Below the pieces are notes generated by a model. That model did not search any database, had not been told where the DNA came from, and saw nothing but the letters and a program-made list of their open reading frames with translations. From contig NZ_BSTS01000027.1 in assembly GCF_030269665.1 (NCBI RefSeq), forward strand, positions 1 to 54,550: a stretch of DNA of 54,550 bases, written 5' to 3'. How positions within the stretch are numbered: the stretch's first letter is position 1; each line of letters begins with the position of its first letter. The position numbers and the translations under genes were made by a program. This stretch comes from Actinomycetospora sp. NBRC 106375 (GTDB lineage Bacteria; Actinomycetota; Actinomycetes; Mycobacteriales; Pseudonocardiaceae). Positions 42,315 through 51,555 of the stretch are shown in pieces.

Positions 42315-43232
42315 TCACGCTGTAAGGGCGATGCCGGAGCGCAGGGCGGTGTAGCCGGCAAGCAGGAGGAGGACGGCCGCGAAGATGCGGCACAGGGCGG
42401 GGGAGGAGACGCGGTCGGACGCGACCTTGCCCAGCAGCGTGCCCACGACCGCCGCGACGGTCACTGGGATGATCAGGCGGACGTCGAGGACCTCGGCGCC
42501 GAGCCGCGGAGCGAGGGCGGCGACGGCGTTGATGACGATGACCAGCAGCGACGTGCCGATGGCCGCGCGCGTCGGCCAGCGCATGACCAGGACCAGGACG
42601 GGGACCGCGAGGAAGCCTCCGCCGACCCCGAAGAGCCCGGTCATGAGGCCGACGGCCAGGCCCCCGCCGACCACCATGAGGGCCTGCGCGGTCCGGGACC
42701 GGTCGCCGGTCGCCGGTTCCGTCGAGGGCCGGGGCACGGTGAGGAGCGCACCGCCGTCCGGAAGCGGTGACGGGCTCGTCGACGGGTTGCTCGGGCGCTC
42801 CGTGACGTCACCCCCTCCGGCCGGGACGACGTCGACCGCACACTCGTCGGTGGGCTCCTCGCCGGCCTGCCCGCGGCGGGCGTCGCGGATCATCAGGGCC
42901 GCCGCCACGGTGATTACGCCGGCGAAGGCGAGCAGGAGAACGGAGGGGTCGAGGTAGCGGGCACCGACCGCCCCGGCCAGGGCGGCGACGGTCCCGACGA
43001 GGCCGAACACCACGCCGGCGCCCCATCGGACGTTGCCGCGCCAGGCGTGCGCGGGCAGGCCGGCCAGTGCGGCCACGCCGACGATGATCAGTGACGCCGT
43101 CGCCGCCTCGTGGGTGGAGGCGCCGAGCAGGTAGATCAGGGCGGGCACGGTCAGGACACCGCCTCCCCCGCCGAGGGCACCGACCACGAGGCCGATCACC
43201 AGGCCGATGGCGATCTCGAGTGCGAACGTCAT
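42315..43232 (-). CDS. TauE/SafE-family sulfite/organosulfonate exporter
   Basis: 305 residues with two repeated halves of four helices, each starting with the family glycine-rich motif (GLVVGALGGGGGVLTVP near residue 15-31; GLMTGLFGVGGGFLAVP in the second half). A long hydrophilic loop of about 60 residues joins the halves. TauE/SafE proteins export sulfite or sulfoacetate, or import sulfur compounds. Placed directly after the persulfide dioxygenase gene (75 bp), export of sulfite formed by that enzyme is the likely role. Confidence 0.85.
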   Translation of the reverse strand: MTFALEIAIGLVIGLVVGALGGGGGVLTVPALIYLLGASTHEAATASLIIVGVAALAGLPAHAWRGNVRWGAGVVFGLVGTVAALAGAVGARYLDPSVLLLAFAGVITVAAALMIRDARRGQAGEEPTDECAVDVVPAGGGDVTERPSNPSTSPSPLPDGGALLTVPRPSTEPATGDRSRTAQALMVVGGGLAVGLMTGLFGVGGGFLAVPVLVLVMRWPTRAAIGTSLLVIVINAVAALAPRLGAEVLDVRLIIPVTVAAVVGTLLGKVASDRVSSPALCRIFAAVLLLLAGYTALRSGIALTA

Positions 43233-43307
43233 ACGGCCTCCTCGCCGCAGGCTCGCGCGCGGACCGAGGGCTCGGCGGCCCCTGGTCTGTGGCGAGGGAG
43301 GGGGTGG

Positions 43308-44672
43308 TCAGCCCGTCGCGAGACCGAGCTCGACGGCGTGGGCGTAGTCGTCGTCGACGAGGACGATGTCGCGTCCGGCCCGGTCGAGCAGGCTCGCGGC
43401 GATGCTCGCCCGGAAGCCCGCGGCGCAGTGCACCCACAGGCGCCCGGGGGGCAGGTCGTCGAGGCGGGTCAGGAGGTCTTGCAGCGGGACGTGCGGCGCG
43501 GACGGGATGCCGCCTCGGGCCCGCTCGTCGTCGCGGCGCACGTCGAGGACGGCTTCGTCGGCCTCGGTGCCGGTGCGTGCCGCGATGTCGGCGAACGTCG
43601 CCGTGGGGTAGCGGCGCAGGTCGCCCGACGGCGCGAGGTCGGACGGCGCGCCGACGGCGGAGCCGGCCGGACGGTCGATGCCGATCCGGGTGAGCTGGCG
43701 CTGGGCCTCGCTGACGGCCTCGGCGGAGTCGCCGACCAAGGTGACCGGGGTGCCCCAGGGGATGATCCAGCCGAGATAGGTGGAGAACTGCGCGCCGAGG
43801 GCGATGCCGACGGTGCCGCCGATGTGCTCGGCGGCGTACGCGGTGCGGTCGCGGAGATCGACCACCCACTCGCCGTCGGCGATGCGCTTGCGCAGCTCGT
43901 CGCGGTCGACCTCGGCGACGGGGGAGAGATCGGCCGCGTCAGGTCCGGCGAGGTTCCGCGGGCCCATGTGCGCGTAGTAGCGCGGGTAGGCGGTCAGGTT
44001 CGCGATGAGCGTCTCGACGAAGCGGTCCTCGTCGGTGGCCAGCAGCGCGTCGTTGGCCCGGCGCTCGGCGCCGATCGTGCTCGAGTCGGCGCCGGTCGCG
44101 CCGCCGGAGGAGCAGAAGCTGCCGAACCCGTGGGTCGGGTAGACCCGCGTCTCGTCGGGCAAGGCGTCGGCCAAGCGGTGCGCCGAGCGGTACTGATGGT
44201 GGGTCATCTCCGTCGTACGCGCGGCGTCGACGAGGTCGGTGCGTCCGACGCTGCCGAACAGCAGCGAGCCGCCGGTGAACACCGCGGCGGGTTCGTCCGG
44301 CGCAGCGGTGTCGTCCACGACGAAGGACAGGTGCGTGACGGTGTGACCCGGGGTGGCCAGCGCCCGGACTCGCAACGTCCCGACCGGGATCTCCTCGCCG
44401 TCGGCGATCGCGTGCCGGTGGAAGGTCACGGGATCCTCGGCGTTGACCAGGTAGTAGGCGTCGGACTCGGCGGCCAGGGCGTGGCCGCCGGTGACGTAGT
44501 CGTTGTGGATGTGGGTCTCGGCGACCGCGCCGATCCGCACACCCTGCTCGGCCACGATGGCGTGAACGCGGTCGAGATCTCGCTGCGGGTCGACGACCAG
44601 GGCGACCTCGCCGTCGTGCACCACGTAGCTGCGGTCCCCGAGGGACTCAGTGGCGATGACCTCGACGTGCAT
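43308..44672 (-). CDS. Persulfide dioxygenase - rhodanese fusion (ETHE1/CstB-like)
   Basis: 454 residues. The metallo-beta-lactamase domain (about 1-240) has metal motif THIHNDYVTGG (H54, H56, D58), then TPGHT and YPTHGFGS. Two rhodanese domains follow: the first (about 260-350) lacks a catalytic cysteine (IIPWGTPVTLVGD), the second has VHCAAGFRAS. Such fusions oxidise low-molecular-weight persulfide (here probably mycothiol persulfide) to sulfite with O2, the rhodanese part passing sulfur. It is the first gene of the minus-strand cluster down to mshC. A GTCCCTA-type element lies 22 bp upstream. Confidence 0.87.
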   Translation of the reverse strand: MHVEVIATESLGDRSYVVHDGEVALVVDPQRDLDRVHAIVAEQGVRIGAVAETHIHNDYVTGGHALAAESDAYYLVNAEDPVTFHRHAIADGEEIPVGTLRVRALATPGHTVTHLSFVVDDTAAPDEPAAVFTGGSLLFGSVGRTDLVDAARTTEMTHHQYRSAHRLADALPDETRVYPTHGFGSFCSSGGATGADSSTIGAERRANDALLATDEDRFVETLIANLTAYPRYYAHMGPRNLAGPDAADLSPVAEVDRDELRKRIADGEWVVDLRDRTAYAAEHIGGTVGIALGAQFSTYLGWIIPWGTPVTLVGDSAEAVSEAQRQLTRIGIDRPAGSAVGAPSDLAPSGDLRRYPTATFADIAARTGTEADEAVLDVRRDDERARGGIPSAPHVPLQDLLTRLDDLPPGRLWVHCAAGFRASIAASLLDRAGRDIVLVDDDYAHAVELGLATG

Positions 44673-44693
44673 GGCGACCTCCCTGCCGGTGAG

Positions 44694-44711
44694 ATGTCCC
44701 TACATTAGGAC
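44694..44711. promoter_or_regulatory. GTCCCTA-type operator upstream of the persulfide dioxygenase
   Basis: ATGTCCCTACATTAGGAC, an imperfect palindrome (GTCC...GGAC), 22 bp before the ATG of the dioxygenase gene on the minus strand. GTCCCTA also occurs at 44981-44987, 51490-51496 and 51498-51504, all in sulfur-gene promoters. The intergenic region 44673-45046 is AT-richer than its neighbours (about 44795-44860) and serves two divergent units. Confidence 0.45.
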
Positions 44712-44980
44712 GGGCCATCGTCATCGTCAACGCCACGAGTCTGGCGCTGCACGGCCGCTTGGGTGGTCTCATTGCGAGACGACGCTCACTCCTGAATATG
44801 AGTACTGGCGCTGGCGTCCCTTCTTCTCCCAATGTTGGCACATAGGAAGTAAGCGTAGCTAACGATGCTGGAGGTGAACGGTGCGCTTTGTTGGGCACAC
44901 CAGCGACTGGTAGCGGCGTCGAGCCTGGGACTCCAGGCGCTCACCGGGACGCTGTAGCAGCGCCGAGCCGACGGGCCTGA

Positions 44981-44987
44981 TAGGGAC
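44981..44987 (-). promoter_or_regulatory. GTCCCTA motif upstream of the DUF202 pair
   Basis: GTCCCTA on the minus strand (TAGGGAC on plus), 60 bp before the first DUF202 start. It is the same heptamer as upstream of the dioxygenase and in the Soe/SQR divergent promoter. Weak on its own; it gains weight from the shared gene context. Confidence 0.3.
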
Positions 44988-45046
44988 GTCGTGCACCCCG
45001 GGTCCGGGAGATGCGCACGAGCGACGGGCGGCCGCGGAGGCAGGCG

Positions 45047-45430
45047 ATGGGTACGGCGGACTCACCGGCCGGCGAGGCGTCCGAGCGGGATCGAGGGATC
45101 GACATCGAGCCCGACTACCGGTTCACGCTGGCCAACGAGCGGACGTTCCTGGCGTGGAACCGCACCTCGCTGGCGTTGATCGCCGGTGGGGTCGCCGCCA
45201 CCCAGCTCGTCCCAGAGTTCGGCCCGGAAGGGTCTCGGCACGTGGTCGGCGGGCTGCTCGCGGTGCTCGGCATCGTGGTGTCACTCCTCAGCCTGCGCCG
45301 GTGGCACCAGGTGCAACGGGCGATGCGCCAGGACGCGGATCTCCCGCCCAGCCGGCTGCCGCTGCTGCTGACGATCGGGCTCGTCGTAATCACGGTGGCG
45401 GTGGCGATCCTGGTCTCGGTGGCGCGGTGA
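45047..45430 (+). CDS. DUF202 (YidH-like) membrane protein, first of second pair
   Basis: 127 residues; ATG 45047 follows GGAGGCAGGCG (ATG 45011 in frame has no such site). It contains EPDYRFTLANERTFLAWNRT and three hydrophobic segments. It is closely similar to the 3172-3555 product. Divergent from the persulfide dioxygenase gene and coupled by GTGA to the next DUF202 gene. Function unknown. Confidence 0.78.
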   Translation: MGTADSPAGEASERDRGIDIEPDYRFTLANERTFLAWNRTSLALIAGGVAATQLVPEFGPEGSRHVVGGLLAVLGIVVSLLSLRRWHQVQRAMRQDADLPPSRLPLLLTIGLVVITVAVAILVSVAR

Positions 45431-45780
45431 CCGGACCGGAGGACATGGACCCGCGCCAGCGCCGCCTCCGCTCCCGGCCCGGGCTCCAGCCCGAACGCAC
45501 GGCGCTCTCGTGGGACCGGACGGCTCTGGCGATGCTGGCCAACGGGGCCCTCCTGATCTTCCGGGAGAACCGGACGGGCAGCGTCCTCGCCTGGGTCCCG
45601 GCCGGGCTGGCCCTGTTGGCGGCACTGATCTGCGCCCTGCTCGGCCGCCGCCGGCACGCCCGCATCGTCGGGAGCGGAGCGCGGACGATCAGCGCGGCCA
45701 CCGGCGAGGCGGTGTCGTTGACCGCCATGGTGGCGGCGCTCGGTGTCCTGACCCTGCTGCTGACCCTGCCCGAGGTGTGA
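45427..45780 (+). CDS. DUF202 (YidH-like) membrane protein, second of second pair
   Basis: 117 residues from GTG 45427. DUF202 signature PERTALSWDRTALAMLANGALLIF-like, three membrane helices. Matches the 2831-3175 product in order and orientation relative to its partner, so the whole pair has been duplicated or acquired twice. It converges on the Mrp gene, with 37 bp between the stops. Confidence 0.78.
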   Translation: MTGPEDMDPRQRRLRSRPGLQPERTALSWDRTALAMLANGALLIFRENRTGSVLAWVPAGLALLAALICALLGRRRHARIVGSGARTISAATGEAVSLTAMVAALGVLTLLLTLPEV

Positions 45781-45817
45781 CCAGCCGGACCGAGGCCCGC
45801 ATCGGCAGGACGGTCGC

Positions 45818-46921
45818 TCAGACGACCGCGAGCGGGAGCGAGCGACGAACCAGGGGACGCCGCGTCGCCGGGAGCAGCTCGGCGATCCGCAGGAGCTCTC
45901 GGGCGGAGATGGCCGCTGGGGTGTCGCGGACGACCGGCACTCCGCGGTCGGCGGCCTCGCGCAGCGCCAGGTCCAGCGGAACGCGCCCGAGCAGCGTCGT
46001 CCCGGCTTCCGCGGCGAGCGCCTCGCCACCGCCGGTTCCGAACACCGCCGTCGTGTCGCCGCACGTCCCGCACACGGCGTCGGCCATGTTCTCCACGACA
46101 CCGGCGATGGGCGCACCGGTGTCGGCGGCCATGCGGATCACCCGCCGCGCGACGACGCGGGCGGCGGTCTGCGGGGTGGTGACCGCGAGGAGCGCGGCGT
46201 CGGGCAGGAGCTCGAGGACCGAGAGCGTGGCGTCGCCGGTGCCGGGCGGGAGGTCCACGAACAGGACGTCGAGCGGGCCCCAGGCGACGTCGGTGACGAA
46301 CTGGCTCAGCGCCTTGTGCAGCATCGGGCCGCGCCAGACCACCGGGTCGTCCTCGTCGACGAAGAACCCGGTCGACATCAACGACACACCGTGCGCCGGG
46401 ATCGGTTGCATCTTCCCGCCCAGCACCACGGGCGGCCGGTGCACACCGAAGAGCTGGGGCACCGAGTAGCCCCACACGTCGGCGTCGAGCAGACCCACCC
46501 GCTGCCCGGTGGCGGCGAGCGCCGCCGCGAGGTTCGCGGTGACGGTGCTCTTGCCGACACCGCCCTTGCCGCTGGCCACGGCGTAGATCCGTGGCGCCGG
46601 CCCCGCCGACCGTCCCGTGTCGCCGGCCAGGCGGGCGGCGAGCTCGGCGCGCCGCTGTGGGGGCAGCGGGACGGTGTCGACGTCCACTCGGGTGCCGCCC
46701 GCGTCCTGCGCGGCCCTCCGTACCGCGGCGGCGAGGGCAGCGGCCTGGTCGTCGGCCACCAGCGCGACCTGTATCTGGACCCGGCCGCGCCGACCGACGG
46801 TCACCTCGTCGAGGGTGCCGAGCTCGTCGAGCGTCCGGTCCAGCTCGGGGTCCCGCACCGCGCCGATCGCGGCCCGCAAGGCGGCCTCATCGAGCGGTCG
46901 GCCCGTGCTTCCGATCCTCAT
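45818..46921 (-). CDS. Mrp/NBP35-type Fe-S carrier ATPase
   Basis: 367 residues. The N-terminal MIP18-like domain (about 10-90) begins DEAALRAAIGAVRDPELDRT. The P-loop domain has deviant Walker A SGKGGVGKST (117-126) and the CxxC of the family (VCGTCG near residue 285-290), which binds a bridging 4Fe-4S cluster at the dimer interface. It probably delivers Fe-S clusters to the SoeA/SoeB-like enzyme, whose gene stop overlaps its ATG (ATGA). This dedicated Mrp next to a five-cluster enzyme complex is a sensible pairing. Confidence 0.85.
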   Translation of the reverse strand: MRIGSTGRPLDEAALRAAIGAVRDPELDRTLDELGTLDEVTVGRRGRVQIQVALVADDQAAALAAAVRRAAQDAGGTRVDVDTVPLPPQRRAELAARLAGDTGRSAGPAPRIYAVASGKGGVGKSTVTANLAAALAATGQRVGLLDADVWGYSVPQLFGVHRPPVVLGGKMQPIPAHGVSLMSTGFFVDEDDPVVWRGPMLHKALSQFVTDVAWGPLDVLFVDLPPGTGDATLSVLELLPDAALLAVTTPQTAARVVARRVIRMAADTGAPIAGVVENMADAVCGTCGDTTAVFGTGGGEALAAEAGTTLLGRVPLDLALREAADRGVPVVRDTPAAISARELLRIAELLPATRRPLVRRSLPLAVV

Positions 46922-49878
46922 CCGGAGGCACCGCCTTCCTGCGGCCCGGGGTCGGGGGTGCGCGGGGGCTGTGCGCCGTCGTCCACCCGGAACGCGCGGC
47001 GGCGCGGCTTGACCGGCCGCATGAGGAACTCGGGGCGCCGTTGACCACCGGGCCCGAGCGTCGGCCGGGTCTTCGCCAGCCACTGGCGGTAGACCTCGCG
47101 GGAGCGGGCGGTGTCGACGTAGACGTCGCCGTAGCGGTCGCCGGAGTGCGCCTTCTCCATGCGCACCTTCTGCAGCCAACAGTGCATGCCCGACCAGGGG
47201 TCGGGCTGCACGCCGAACGCGAGGTTCTGGTGCACTCCGGGGTCGTTCCACCAGATGCGCTCGGAGTCCGGGTCGTCGGACTCGAACGGCTCGATGCCGC
47301 CGCGGTAGCGCAGCTTCCAGGAGTCGGGCCCGTCCGGGTGCGTGATGTCGACCAGGCCCTGGACCCACCGGCTGCCCTCGGTCTCGTGGAGGCGCCACCG
47401 GCCCATGTGGTGCGAGAGCGCGCACACCCCGGGCCGGATGCCCTCGGTGACCCACACGCGGGCCACCAGGTAGCCGATCGCCGTCGAGAGACGCACGAGG
47501 TCGTCGGTGACGACGCCGTGGCGCTGCGCGTCGCGGGTGTGCAGCCACAGCGGGTGCGAGTTGGCGATCTCGTTGAGGTACTTCGCGTTGCCGGAGCGGG
47601 TGTGGATCAGCGTCGGCAGCCGGAAGGTCGGCACCAGCACGAGGTCGCCGGCGTCGAGGTCGATCTCCGAACGGGCGATGTGCGAGCGGATGTAGCCCGG
47701 CGTGGTGTGCTCGGGCCAGCCCCAATCCCGCATCGCGGTGGAGTACACCTCGAGCCGGCGCGACGGTGTGAGCCAGCCGGCGGTCGCGGTGCCGTCGGCG
47801 TGGCGGACCCCGACCGCGCCGGCCTCGCCGATCAGCGGCGGCACGGAGTCGTCGTCGGTCGGCTTGCGCAGGACCCCCTGCTCGTCGGGGACGGTCCCCT
47901 CGAGCTCGGCCGCTGAGAGCGTGCGCTCGTCCTGGCGGTAGAGGTCGGTGGCGACCTCGACGACGCCGTAACGGCGCATGTACTGCAGCGGGCTCATGCC
48001 CTCGGCCTCGGCCTTCTCGGTCAGGCCGGGCACACGGTTCTCGAAGATCCAGCGGTAGTACTCGTCGACGGTGACCTTCTCGCCGGGGCGGTACGGCGAC
48101 TCGAAGTGGCGGCGGATGCCCAGCGAGCCGTCGGGGTCGATCCGCCAGGACAGGTCGAACCAGAGCTCGTTCTCCTCCCACACCTCGCCCGGGTTGGTGT
48201 CCCGCGTGTCGCCGACGGGCCGGCCGAGGCGCTCGCGGGCCACTCGCTGCACCGGCTGGCGGAAGCCCAACCACTTCGCGGCGTGCGTCTCGTAGGAGTG
48301 GGTGTCGTGGCGCTCGGTGGCGTGCCCGACGGGCAGGACGTAGTCGGCGAACTCGGCGGTCTCCGACCAGGTCGGGGTCAGGGCGACGTGGAGGCCGACC
48401 TTCTCGGGGTCCGAGAGCGTCTTCATCCAGGTGAAGCCGTCCGGGTAGGTCCAGATCGGGTTGAACACCCGCGAGAAGTAGACCTCGAGGCGCCCGCGTC
48501 CCTCCTGCAGGAAGTGCGGCAGCAGGATCGACATCTCGTTGGTCGACATCGGGTATTCGCCCGGCCACACCAGCGGGTTCCAGTGGTCGTGGGCGGGGAC
48601 GTCGGGGCCGTGCGGGATGAACTTGTTCCAGCCGTTGGGGCTCGTCCCGCCGCGGGTGCCGATCGAGCCGGTCAGCGCGAGGACGAACCAGAGGCAGCGG
48701 GCGACCTGCCACCCGCCGAGATTGCCGGCCGCCGCGGAGCGCCAGATGTGCGCCGAGAGCCGGTGGTCGCAGTCGGCGACGAGCGAGGCCAGCTCCTCGA
48801 TGCGCTCGACCGGGACCTGGGACTCCTCGGCGGCGAACGCGAAGGTGTAGCCGGCGTAGTCGGCCTCGAGCCGGTCCAGGAACGCCTCGAAGGTCCGGTC
48901 GGCGTCGGGGTGCAGCTCGGCGAGGTAGGTCTCCCAGTTGAACCAGCGCCGCAGGTAGGGCTCGTCGATGCGCCGCGTGCGCAGCAGGTGGGAGGCGATG
49001 GCGAGCAGGATCGCGGCCTCGCTGCCGGGCCAGGGCGCCATCCAGACGTCGGCGTGTGATGCGGTGTTGGACATCCGCGGGTCGACCACGACGAGCTTCG
49101 CCCCGGCGCCCTTGCCCTCCATGATCCGCTGCGCGTGCGGGTTGAAGTAGTGCCCGGTCTCCAGGTGCGAGGAGAACAGCAGGATCACCTTGGCGTTGCT
49201 GTGATCCGGCGACGGGCGGTCGAAGCCGCCCCACAGGGTCTGGCCGAAGCGGGCGCCCGACGAGCAGACGTTGGTGTGGCTGTTGTGCCCGTCGACGCCC
49301 CAGGCCTGGAGCATGCGCTCGGCGAAGCCGTCCTCGCCGGGTCGACCGACGTGGTAGGTGACCTCCTCGTGGCGGCCGTCGAGGATGGCCTGCCGGATGC
49401 GTCCGGCGATGTCGTCGAGGGCGGCGTCCCAGCTGACCTGCTCCCACTGTCCGCCGCCGCGGTCGGCGACCCGCCGCAGCGGATGCAGGATGCGCTCCGG
49501 GTCGTCGATCTGGTTGATGGTGGCCGGGCCCTTCGCGCAGTTGCGCCCGCGCGAGCCCGGGTGCGCCGGGTTGCCCTCGACCTTCTTGACCGAGAGGTCG
49601 TCCTTGTCGACGTAGGCGAGCAGGCCGCAGGCCGACTCGCAGTTGAAGCACGTGGTGGGCACGAGCATGTACTCGCGCGGCACCTTGCGCGGGTGGGCCT
49701 TCGCGTCGTACTCGACGTGGTGATCCCAGTTCTCCACCGGCGGGAAGTTGCGCAGGTGCTCGTGGGTGCGCGCCCCGGGCAGCGGGTGCGGGTCGTGCGC
49801 CGGGGGCGTGTCGTCGGGGGCGGTGGCGGGCGGCGCCGGACGGGTCGGTGCCGCGTCCCTGGGGGTGGTCTCGGTCAT
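46918..49878 (-). CDS. soeA: Cytoplasmic molybdopterin oxidoreductase, SoeA-like catalytic subunit
   Basis: 986 residues of the DMSO-reductase superfamily. The 4Fe-4S motif is C77, C80, C84, C114 (TTCFNCESACG ... GRNCAKGP); the molybdenum ligand is C205 in HTNVCSSGARFG. There is no Tat signal (MTETTPRDAAPTRPAP), so it stays in the cytoplasm. This, and the partner with four 4Fe-4S sites and a NrfD part, matches sulfite:quinone oxidoreductase SoeABC; polysulfide/thiosulfate reductase (PsrA/PhsA) is the alternative, but those are exported. With SQR and persulfide dioxygenase nearby, sulfite oxidation is the best inference. Co-transcribed with the SoeBC fusion upstream and Mrp downstream. Confidence 0.8.
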   Translation of the reverse strand: MTETTPRDAAPTRPAPPATAPDDTPPAHDPHPLPGARTHEHLRNFPPVENWDHHVEYDAKAHPRKVPREYMLVPTTCFNCESACGLLAYVDKDDLSVKKVEGNPAHPGSRGRNCAKGPATINQIDDPERILHPLRRVADRGGGQWEQVSWDAALDDIAGRIRQAILDGRHEEVTYHVGRPGEDGFAERMLQAWGVDGHNSHTNVCSSGARFGQTLWGGFDRPSPDHSNAKVILLFSSHLETGHYFNPHAQRIMEGKGAGAKLVVVDPRMSNTASHADVWMAPWPGSEAAILLAIASHLLRTRRIDEPYLRRWFNWETYLAELHPDADRTFEAFLDRLEADYAGYTFAFAAEESQVPVERIEELASLVADCDHRLSAHIWRSAAAGNLGGWQVARCLWFVLALTGSIGTRGGTSPNGWNKFIPHGPDVPAHDHWNPLVWPGEYPMSTNEMSILLPHFLQEGRGRLEVYFSRVFNPIWTYPDGFTWMKTLSDPEKVGLHVALTPTWSETAEFADYVLPVGHATERHDTHSYETHAAKWLGFRQPVQRVARERLGRPVGDTRDTNPGEVWEENELWFDLSWRIDPDGSLGIRRHFESPYRPGEKVTVDEYYRWIFENRVPGLTEKAEAEGMSPLQYMRRYGVVEVATDLYRQDERTLSAAELEGTVPDEQGVLRKPTDDDSVPPLIGEAGAVGVRHADGTATAGWLTPSRRLEVYSTAMRDWGWPEHTTPGYIRSHIARSEIDLDAGDLVLVPTFRLPTLIHTRSGNAKYLNEIANSHPLWLHTRDAQRHGVVTDDLVRLSTAIGYLVARVWVTEGIRPGVCALSHHMGRWRLHETEGSRWVQGLVDITHPDGPDSWKLRYRGGIEPFESDDPDSERIWWNDPGVHQNLAFGVQPDPWSGMHCWLQKVRMEKAHSGDRYGDVYVDTARSREVYRQWLAKTRPTLGPGGQRRPEFLMRPVKPRRRAFRVDDGAQPPRTPDPGPQEGGASG

Positions 49879-49912
49879 CGCTTCTCTCCGGTGGTGGGTC
49901 GGGGAGCGGGCG

Positions 49913-51451
49913 TCAGGACAGGGGCAGGTCCTGGCCGGCGCGGACGAACACGGACTCGTAGGTGAGCAACGCGACCTGCACGGCGAGCCCGCCGAGAGCA
50001 GCGAGCGCGAGCAGGCCCCCGCCCCACGACGGCAGGGCCAGGACGGCGCCCAGCAGGGCCAGCGCCACGCCCGCGGCCCAGAACTGCCGGGCGTAGCGGC
50101 CGTGGGTGACCAGGTGCGCCGCGACGGCGGCGGCCTTGGTCGCGTGCCGCCCGCAGTACTCGAGCACGAGCATCGCCACGTGGACGACGGTGGCGACGAC
50201 GAGCGTGCGGGTGATCAAAGCAGCGCTCTCCGTCCCGGCGAGCAGCGCGGCGATCGCCAGGGCACCGGACCCGACCATGAGGGCCTGGACGACGAGATGC
50301 CAGAACAGCAGCGGCGACTGCCAGAGGTCGCGCCCCTCGGCCTGGCCGAACAGGAACGCCGTGTAACCGGCGACCATGATCCCGGTCGGGATGCCCAGGA
50401 CGGCCAGCACGGTCCACACCGCCGGGCTCGAGTCCAGCAGCCCGGTCTCGACGGCGATGCCGTAGAGCAACCAGAGGCCCGAGACCGCCGCGAACGCGGC
50501 GAGCGCGTAGGAGCCGAGGACGAGCCAGGACCGGAAGTTGGACTTGGTCAGGATGTACCAGAAGCGGTCGGGCCGTTTCAGGTCGACGATCAGCAGCACA
50601 CCGGTCGCGGCCGTGCCCAGCACACCGAGCGCCGGGGCGACGATGGTGGTGAGCACGCCGAGGTCGATGCCGGCGAGCAGCGCGAGCGCGGCGAGGAGCA
50701 CAGCGCCGCCGCCGACGCCCTTGGCCCACAGATAGGTCGTGACCCGCCAGCCCCACGGTCTCGGATGCGCCGTGTTCAAGGTCGTACGGGCCTTCGTGAC
50801 GGGGTCCATGGCCAGGTCCCGTGACACCTCGCTGCGGTGGGGGTCGGGCCGTGAGTAGAGATAGCCCGAGCTCGACGGGGCCGCCAGCGGGTCGAGGACC
50901 GCGCGCTCGGCGCCCAGGTAGAACACGTTCGGTCCCGTGTTCTGCTCCGGCGAGCGGACCTGGGTCGGGCGGGAGTTCACCAGCTTCGCGATGCCCGAGC
51001 CGGGGTCGTCGAGGTCGCCGACCCAGATCGAGTGCGTCGGGCACACCACCACGCACGCCGGCTCGAGGTCGTTGTCGATCCGGTGGGCGCAGAAGTTGCA
51101 CTTCGCCGCGGTGTGGGTGTCCTCGTCGATGTAGATCGCGTCGTACGGGCAGCCCTGCATGCAGCTCTTGCACCCGATGCAGCGGTCACGGTCGAAGTCG
51201 ACGATGCCGTCGTCGCGCTGGAACAGCGCCTGCGTCGGGCAGATCGTCACGCAAGGCGCGTCGGTGCAGTGGTTGCAGCGCATCACTCCGAAGTCGCGGG
51301 TGCTGTTCGGGAACGTGCCCTGGTCGACGTACTTCACCCACGTCCGGAACTGCCCCACCGGCACCTCGTGCTCGGTCTTGCACGCCACGGTGCAGGCGTG
51401 GCAGCCGATGCACGTCGTCTGGTCGATCGCGAACCCGTACCGCACCGACAC
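49913..51451 (-). CDS. SoeB-SoeC fusion: ferredoxin-type electron-transfer and NrfD-type membrane subunit in one protein
   Basis: 512 residues. Residues 1-145 are a DmsB/NrfC-type 4x[4Fe-4S] domain: C14-C17-C20-C24, C59-C62-C67-C71, C91-C94-C97-C101, C118-C121-C133-C137. A linker of about 90 residues follows. Residues about 230-505 are a NrfD/PsrC-like membrane domain with eight or so helices (VLTTIVAPALGVLGTAATGV, PDRFWYILTKSNFRSWLVLG, HLVVQALMVGSG). These are usually two genes; here they are fused. The protein would pass electrons from the catalytic subunit to quinone. The start ATG is 51451; SQR is divergent, with 136 bp between them. Confidence 0.85.
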   Translation of the reverse strand: MSVRYGFAIDQTTCIGCHACTVACKTEHEVPVGQFRTWVKYVDQGTFPNSTRDFGVMRCNHCTDAPCVTICPTQALFQRDDGIVDFDRDRCIGCKSCMQGCPYDAIYIDEDTHTAAKCNFCAHRIDNDLEPACVVVCPTHSIWVGDLDDPGSGIAKLVNSRPTQVRSPEQNTGPNVFYLGAERAVLDPLAAPSSSGYLYSRPDPHRSEVSRDLAMDPVTKARTTLNTAHPRPWGWRVTTYLWAKGVGGGAVLLAALALLAGIDLGVLTTIVAPALGVLGTAATGVLLIVDLKRPDRFWYILTKSNFRSWLVLGSYALAAFAAVSGLWLLYGIAVETGLLDSSPAVWTVLAVLGIPTGIMVAGYTAFLFGQAEGRDLWQSPLLFWHLVVQALMVGSGALAIAALLAGTESAALITRTLVVATVVHVAMLVLEYCGRHATKAAAVAAHLVTHGRYARQFWAAGVALALLGAVLALPSWGGGLLALAALGGLAVQVALLTYESVFVRAGQDLPLS

Positions 51452-51489
51452 CCCCTGTGATCGTGGACACAGCAGCGACGCGGACGCTA

Positions 51490-51504
51490 GTCCCTATGTC
51501 CCTA
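51490..51504. promoter_or_regulatory. Double GTCCCTA in the Soe/SQR divergent promoter
   Basis: GTCCCTA at 51490-51496 and again at 51498-51504 (GTCCCTATGTCCCTAC), a direct repeat 39 bp upstream of the SoeBC-fusion start and 84 bp from SQR. Matches the heptamer upstream of the persulfide dioxygenase and DUF202 units. Confidence 0.45.
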
Positions 51505-51555
51505 CTTTTCCAGCGCGCCGAAAGGTTGAGGCAGGACGTCCGAATCGTTACCGTG

